DNA from: Clostridia bacterium
GTDB lineage: Bacteria > Bacillota_A > Clostridia > Christensenellales > Aristaeellaceae
Length of the DNA stretch: 18,048 bases
NCBI GenBank assembly: GCA_017517815.1
Contig: JAFWYA010000067.1
Location: 1-18,048, forward strand
Direction of reading: 5' to 3'
Position 1 is the first letter of the stretch. Each line of letters opens with the position of its first letter. Made by a program: the position numbers and the translations under genes. Positions 14,552 to 18,048 of the stretch are shown piece after piece. The notes under the pieces are model-generated. The model was not told where the DNA came from and did not search any database. It saw only the letters and a list, made by a program, of their open reading frames with translations.

Positions 14552-15670
14552 ATGGCAAGCGTTACCCTTGAACATGTCAAAAAGATTTATGACGGCGGCG
14601 TAGTGGCCGTACATGATTTCAACCTGGAGATCAAGGACAAGGAATTCGTGGTTTTCGTCGGCCCCTCCGGCTGCGGCAAGTCCACCACCCTGCGTATGGT
14701 GGCCGGCCTTGAGGATATTTCCGAAGGCACCCTGAAGATCGGCGACCGTGTGGTCAACGACGTGGAGCCCAAGGACCGCGACATCGCGATGGTTTTCCAG
14801 AACTACGCGCTGTATCCCCACATCACGGTTTATGAAAACATCGCCTTCAGCCTTCGCATCCGCAAGATGGACAATGAAGAGATCCATCGCCGCGTGTGCC
14901 AGGCTGCTGAGATCCTGGGCATCACCCAGTACCTGGGCCGCAAGCCCAAGAACCTGTCCGGCGGTCAGCGTCAGCGCGTTGCCATCGGCCGCGCCATCGT
15001 GCGTAATCCGCAGGTGTTCCTGATGGACGAACCCCTGTCCAACCTGGACGCCAAGCTGCGCAACCAGATGCGTGCTGAGATCATCCTGCTGCGCAAGCGC
15101 CTGGACACCACCTTCATCTATGTTACCCATGACCAGACCGAGGCAATGACGCTGGGCGACCGTATCGTCATCATGAAGGACGGCTTCATCCAGCAGGTCG
15201 GCACGCCTCAGGAAGTGTTCGAGACTCCCCGCAACCTGTTCGTGGCCGGCTTCATCGGCGCGCCCCAGATGAATATCTTCGAGGCTGAGCTGCAGAAGAA
15301 GGAAGACGGTTACTACGTCAACGTTCAGGATGCCTCCATCAAGCTGGACGATGAGAAGAACGCCATCCTCAACGAAAAGAATGTTGCGGACTGCAAGATC
15401 AAGCTGGGCGTGCGTCCTGAGCATATGACCATTGCCAGCGAAGGCGGCATCGCCAGCACCATCACCGTTAACGAAATGATGGGCAGCGAGCTCCACCTGC
15501 ATGTGACCTGCGGCAACGAGCAGAACGTCATCCTGCGCGTGCCCACCATGGACCTGACCAGCGAGCAGCGTGCCAACCTCAACGGCGGCGAGAAGCTGAA
15601 CTTCAGCTTCACCAGCAAGGTGATGCACCTGTTCAACCCCGAAACCGAAGAGAATATTCTCTACGCCTGA
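14552..15670 (+). CDS. msmX: ABC transporter ATPase, MalK/MsmX type
   Basis: A 372-residue nucleotide-binding subunit that powers sugar import. Motifs are complete: Walker A GPSGCGKST (37-45), Q-loop Gln83 in VFQNYALYPH, signature LSGGQ (135-139), Walker B VFLMDE (155-160) with catalytic Glu160, D-loop SNLD and switch His193 in THDQ. The C-terminal 130 or so residues form the TOBE/regulatory domain of the MalK family. AGGAGG (14538-14543) begins on the last base of the malG stop, 8 bases before the ATG. In many Firmicutes one unlinked MsmX serves several sugar importers. Here the ATPase is in the same operon, making the importer self-contained, though it could still serve others. The symbol is by family: malK would be equally fair. 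Confidence 0.95.
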   Translation: MASVTLEHVKKIYDGGVVAVHDFNLEIKDKEFVVFVGPSGCGKSTTLRMVAGLEDISEGTLKIGDRVVNDVEPKDRDIAMVFQNYALYPHITVYENIAFSLRIRKMDNEEIHRRVCQAAEILGITQYLGRKPKNLSGGQRQRVAIGRAIVRNPQVFLMDEPLSNLDAKLRNQMRAEIILLRKRLDTTFIYVTHDQTEAMTLGDRIVIMKDGFIQQVGTPQEVFETPRNLFVAGFIGAPQMNIFEAELQKKEDGYYVNVQDASIKLDDEKNAILNEKNVADCKIKLGVRPEHMTIASEGGIASTITVNEMMGSELHLHVTCGNEQNVILRVPTMDLTSEQRANLNGGEKLNFSFTSKVMHLFNPETEENILYA

Positions 15671-15682
15671 TCGGTTAAACAG

Positions 15683-15722
15683 AAGGGCCGTGGTCTCCGA
15701 TAAGGAGATCACGGCCCTTTTT
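15683..15722 (+). terminator. Rho-independent terminator of the mal-type operon
   Basis: AAGGGCCGTGGTCTCC (15683-15698) pairs with the matching arm at 15704-15719 (16 bp, one wobble), with a 5-base GATAA loop, followed by TTTTT (15718-15722). It begins 12 bases after the ATPase stop. Confidence 0.95.
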
Positions 15723-15738
15723 GTACCCTTTTCCGCCC

Positions 15739-15767
15739 TTTACAAGTAGAAGAAAAAAATGTACAAT
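15739..15767 (+). promoter_or_regulatory. Promoter of the large SH3b surface-protein gene
   Basis: TTTACA (15739-15744), a 17-base A-rich spacer and TACAAT (15762-15767), one mismatch from consensus in each box. This leaves a leader of about 86 bases. The leader contains GGGTAAACCGAAGTTCGG near 15828-15847, which I could not match to any riboswitch class. Confidence 0.7.
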
Positions 15768-15859
15768 GAAATTCCTGATGTTGGGAAGAAACGTCCCGCT
15801 TCGTTCGTCTGATTAGATGAAAACACCCCGGGTAAACCGAAGTTCGGAGGGATATGAAG

Positions 15860-18048
15860 ATGAAACGATTATTTGCTGTTTTGCTGATTGCCGTTATGCT
15901 GGTCAGCATGGCGCCTGCGGTTTCGCTTGCGGATATGGACTACGCCACGGTTGTTGGCGGATGGCTGCGTTTGCGCGCCGGTGCCAGCTATGACGCTGAA
16001 ACGATCAGCAGCTTTTATACGGGCACGCAGGTGGAAATTCTGGGTGTCGACGACGACTGGTATCTGGTCAAAACGCCTGATGGCCGAACCGGCTACATGC
16101 ACAGCGACTATTTGAAGGTGGACGGCGGTGCTCCGTCCACAGAGACGGGCAACGCTGTTGTTACCAGCCCCAACGGCGGCGCGGTGCGCATGCGCCAGGG
16201 CCCCGGCACCGGCTACCGTGTGGTGGCTGCGTATGGCGTTGGTACGCCTGTGATGGTGCTGCAGCGCGGCAGCTACTGGAGCAAGGTGAGCATCAATGGC
16301 CTCGTCGGTTATATGATGACCCAGTACCTCAGCTTCGGCGGCGGTTCCTATGATCCTGGTACGGGCTCCGTGGTCTGCTATGCCTCCATCTGGAGCGGCA
16401 ACGGTTACGGCGTGCGCCTGCGCACCGGCCCCGGCACCGGGTATGAAAAGATTGGCGTGTACAGCGTGGGTACGACTGTTGCAGTGCTGCAGAAGGGCGC
16501 TGTGTGGGACAAAATCCGCGTGGGCAGCCGTGTGGGCTGGATGATGAACCAGTTCCTGCGTTATCACAACGGCAATGAAGTGACCAATGTTACCCTGAAC
16601 AACTACACGCCTGTTGTGGGTGACCGCCTGCAGGCCAATGTCAGCCCCTCCTGGGCGACGGTCAACTATCAGTGGAAGCGCAATGGGGGAGCGATCTACG
16701 GCGCGAACGGCAGCAGTTATGTGGTCACCAGTGCTGACATCGGAACGCAGCTGAGCGTTACGGTCACTGGATACGGCTCCTATTCTGGTGCGAGGACCTC
16801 TGCTGCGACGGCGGATGTCGGCAGTTCCATCAGCAGGCCCACGATCACCACAGACAGCGTTGCTGCGGGTGAAGTTGGCACAAGCTATTCCGCGCAGCTC
16901 AACGCACAGGGCGGCGGCAGCATCAGCTGGCAGCTGGTCAGCGGTTCCAGCCTGCCTGCGGGTCTCAGCCTGAGCAGCAGCGGCGTGATCAGCGGCAAGC
17001 CCACCGTGGCTGGCACCACCACCTTCTTTGTGGTCGCCTACAACGCTGCGGGTACCTCTGATGTGAAGAGCTACACCCTGAAGGTTGCAGCTCCTGCACC
17101 CACGTATACGCTTAAGGTCATTAATGGCGCTGGAGGAACGAGCGGTCTGAGAAATGGTGATACGGTATCCATCAGCGCCAATACGCCTGGTGCGAACCAG
17201 AAGTTCATCGGCTGGCAGCTGGTGAGCGGCAGCGGCAACTTCCACAATGCTTCGGCTCTGAACACCACCTTTACCATCTCCGGTTCCAACGCCGAAGTCA
17301 AGGCACGCTATGAAACGGTCTCCGCGCCTGTTGTGTACAGTTTGACGATTCATCCGGCCGGAACGGTGGTCACGAACCTGAAGGTCAACGACAAAGTGCA
17401 GATTACAGCACCCGCTCCTGCATCCGGCATGCAGTTTGACGGCTGGACGCTGGAAAAGGGCAATGGCAACTTCGAAGACAGCACCAGTGCGACGACCTGG
17501 TTCCACCTTAATGGCAGCGACGCCACGGTGCGCGCCAACTACACGGCGGAAAAAACCTACAAGCTGACGGTTGAGGGCGGCAGCGGCAGCGCTACCGGCC
17601 TCAAGGCTGGCGACACGGTGGCCATCAGCGCCAACACGCCTGCGGCTAACCAGCAGTTCACCGGCTGGAAGATCGTCAGTGGCGACGGCAACTTCTACAA
17701 TTCGACTGCAGTGAATACGACCTTCACCATGAAGGATGTTAACACTGTGATCAAAGCCAGCTATACCACTGTTTCTGCTCCGGTCACCTATAAGCTGACG
17801 GTGATTGACGGCAGCGGCGATTCGGAGGGCCTGGCAGTTGACGCCAGGGTGAGGATCACTGCGGAAGTGCCGTCCGGCAAGGTGTTCACTCACTGGCAGC
17901 TCATGAAGGGCAACGGCAACTTCTACAACAGCAAGAGTGAAACGACTGATTTCTATCTCAATGGTACCGATGCAACGGTACAGGCGTTCTTTACGGATGC
18001 GCCGAGCACCGTGTCCACCTTCAGCGCACCGATTCCCGAACCGGAACC
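15860..18048 (+). CDS. Large secreted modular protein: SH3b domains, Ig-like modules, InlB-B-type repeats (3' end outside window)
   Basis: An open frame of 729 codons with no stop before the window edge. The signal peptide is at about 1-24 (VSLA end). Three SH3b domains follow at 28-86, 99-158 and 171-234, each ending in a variant of GY/W-MM-x-x-x-L. SH3b domains usually bind peptidoglycan. Next is an Ig-like module (243-318, with NYQWKRNG) and a second Ig/cadherin-like one (325-409, with SSGVISGKPTVAGTTTFFV, as in putative-Ig He_PIG domains). Four repeats of about 75 residues follow (416, 493, 567 and 644 onward), with the G-D-x-V..I-x-A..P..F-x-G-W and G-N-F pattern of divergent InlB B-repeats. 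Pro/Glu-rich sequence starts at the edge, so a wall- or membrane-anchoring tail may follow. ATG 15860 is chosen because GGAGG is 9 bases upstream. An ATG at 15854 is too close. Likely a wall-bound adhesin or scaffold. No enzyme domain is visible. Confidence 0.88.
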   Translation, partial: MKRLFAVLLIAVMLVSMAPAVSLADMDYATVVGGWLRLRAGASYDAETISSFYTGTQVEILGVDDDWYLVKTPDGRTGYMHSDYLKVDGGAPSTETGNAVVTSPNGGAVRMRQGPGTGYRVVAAYGVGTPVMVLQRGSYWSKVSINGLVGYMMTQYLSFGGGSYDPGTGSVVCYASIWSGNGYGVRLRTGPGTGYEKIGVYSVGTTVAVLQKGAVWDKIRVGSRVGWMMNQFLRYHNGNEVTNVTLNNYTPVVGDRLQANVSPSWATVNYQWKRNGGAIYGANGSSYVVTSADIGTQLSVTVTGYGSYSGARTSAATADVGSSISRPTITTDSVAAGEVGTSYSAQLNAQGGGSISWQLVSGSSLPAGLSLSSSGVISGKPTVAGTTTFFVVAYNAAGTSDVKSYTLKVAAPAPTYTLKVINGAGGTSGLRNGDTVSISANTPGANQKFIGWQLVSGSGNFHNASALNTTFTISGSNAEVKARYETVSAPVVYSLTIHPAGTVVTNLKVNDKVQITAPAPASGMQFDGWTLEKGNGNFEDSTSATTWFHLNGSDATVRANYTAEKTYKLTVEGGSGSATGLKAGDTVAISANTPAANQQFTGWKIVSGDGNFYNSTAVNTTFTMKDVNTVIKASYTTVSAPVTYKLTVIDGSGDSEGLAVDARVRITAEVPSGKVFTHWQLMKGNGNFYNSKSETTDFYLNGTDATVQAFFTDAPSTVSTFSAPIPEPE
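17105..18007 (+). repeat. Four InlB-B-type repeats in A-B-A-B order
   Basis: Coding repeats start near 17105, 17336, 17558 and 17789. Repeats 1 and 3 share GDTV-S/A-ISANTP-x-ANQ and an NTTFT segment before the VSAPV link. Repeats 2 and 4 share KGNGNF and LNG-S/T-DATV. Each repeat is thus closer to the one two steps away than to its neighbour. Confidence 0.75.

Noticed and set aside
13423..15712. Long minus frames (385 and 399 codons) opposite malG and the ATPase
   Set aside because: The biased codon use of the transporter genes leaves few stops on the opposite strand. Sequences are His/Gly/Val-rich with no recognisable domains.
15774..15859. A riboswitch in the leader of the large surface-protein gene (GGGTAAACC resembles part of c-di-GMP-I)
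   Set aside because: Only a few bases fit. The tetraloop-receptor layout and second stem of the c-di-GMP-I class are not visible.
15869..17893. A 674-codon open frame on the minus strand opposite the SH3b surface protein
   Set aside because: The plus strand has a signal peptide, recognisable SH3b and Ig-like domains and a ribosome site. The minus frame is rich in His, Arg and Ala with no domain or start signal, a by-product of codon bias.

Overview
The window looks like chromosomal DNA of a spore-forming Firmicute, probably a gut Clostridia member. The evidence is a GerW/YtfJ-type sporulation gene beside a DUF2953 gene and a DacF-type carboxypeptidase, strong AGGAGG ribosome sites, consensus sigma-A promoters, and moderate-to-high GC with AT-rich promoters. 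Genus and family cannot be set from the sequence alone.

Layout. Position 1-19 holds the ribosome site and start codon of a leftward gene that leaves the window. Positions 189-2309 are a tightly packed operon: DUF2953 protein (ytfI-like), GerW/YtfJ sporulation protein, and a secreted D-Ala-D-Ala carboxypeptidase. It ends in a hairpin terminator whose centre is also a perfect GAAC-N4-GTTC SOS (LexA) box, placed in the promoter region of the next gene, a Y-family DNA polymerase (dinB). A small leftward two-helix membrane protein overlaps the 3' end of dinB. A tRNA-Ser(GGA) follows, with its own perfect promoter and terminator. Next comes a 763-residue lipoprotein with SLH-like segments and a right-handed beta-helix region. 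Behind it is a short stretch that resembles the tail of a tyrosine recombinase, so this interval may be the remains of an insertion at the tRNA gene.

The right half is a starch/maltodextrin locus. A leftward secreted SH3b-domain protein is divergent from a secreted GH13 alpha-amylase. Then come a solute-binding protein, two permeases and an MsmX/MalK-type ATPase, with a terminator at 15683-15722. The expected division of labour is that the amylase cuts starch outside the cell, the binding protein catches oligosaccharides, the two permeases form the channel and the ATPase drives uptake. The transporter promoter (TTGACA-N17-TATAAT) lies in a 90-bp cluster of four palindromes, including a LacI-type CAAACGTTTG site over the -35, a perfect 22-bp palindrome and a perfect 16-bp palindrome. 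The transporter itself is unusual: the binding protein has no lipobox, the MalF-like subunit has a long extracytoplasmic loop where E. coli MalF has its P2 domain, and the MalG-like subunit carries an approximately 74-residue insertion with two extra hydrophobic segments.

The window ends inside a large secreted protein (15860 to the edge, open frame). It has three SH3b domains, two Ig-like modules and four InlB-B-type repeats in an A-B-A-B arrangement. I found no CRISPR array, rRNA or intact mobile element. The most original material is the mal-type operon: its regulatory palindromes and its altered transporter subunits.
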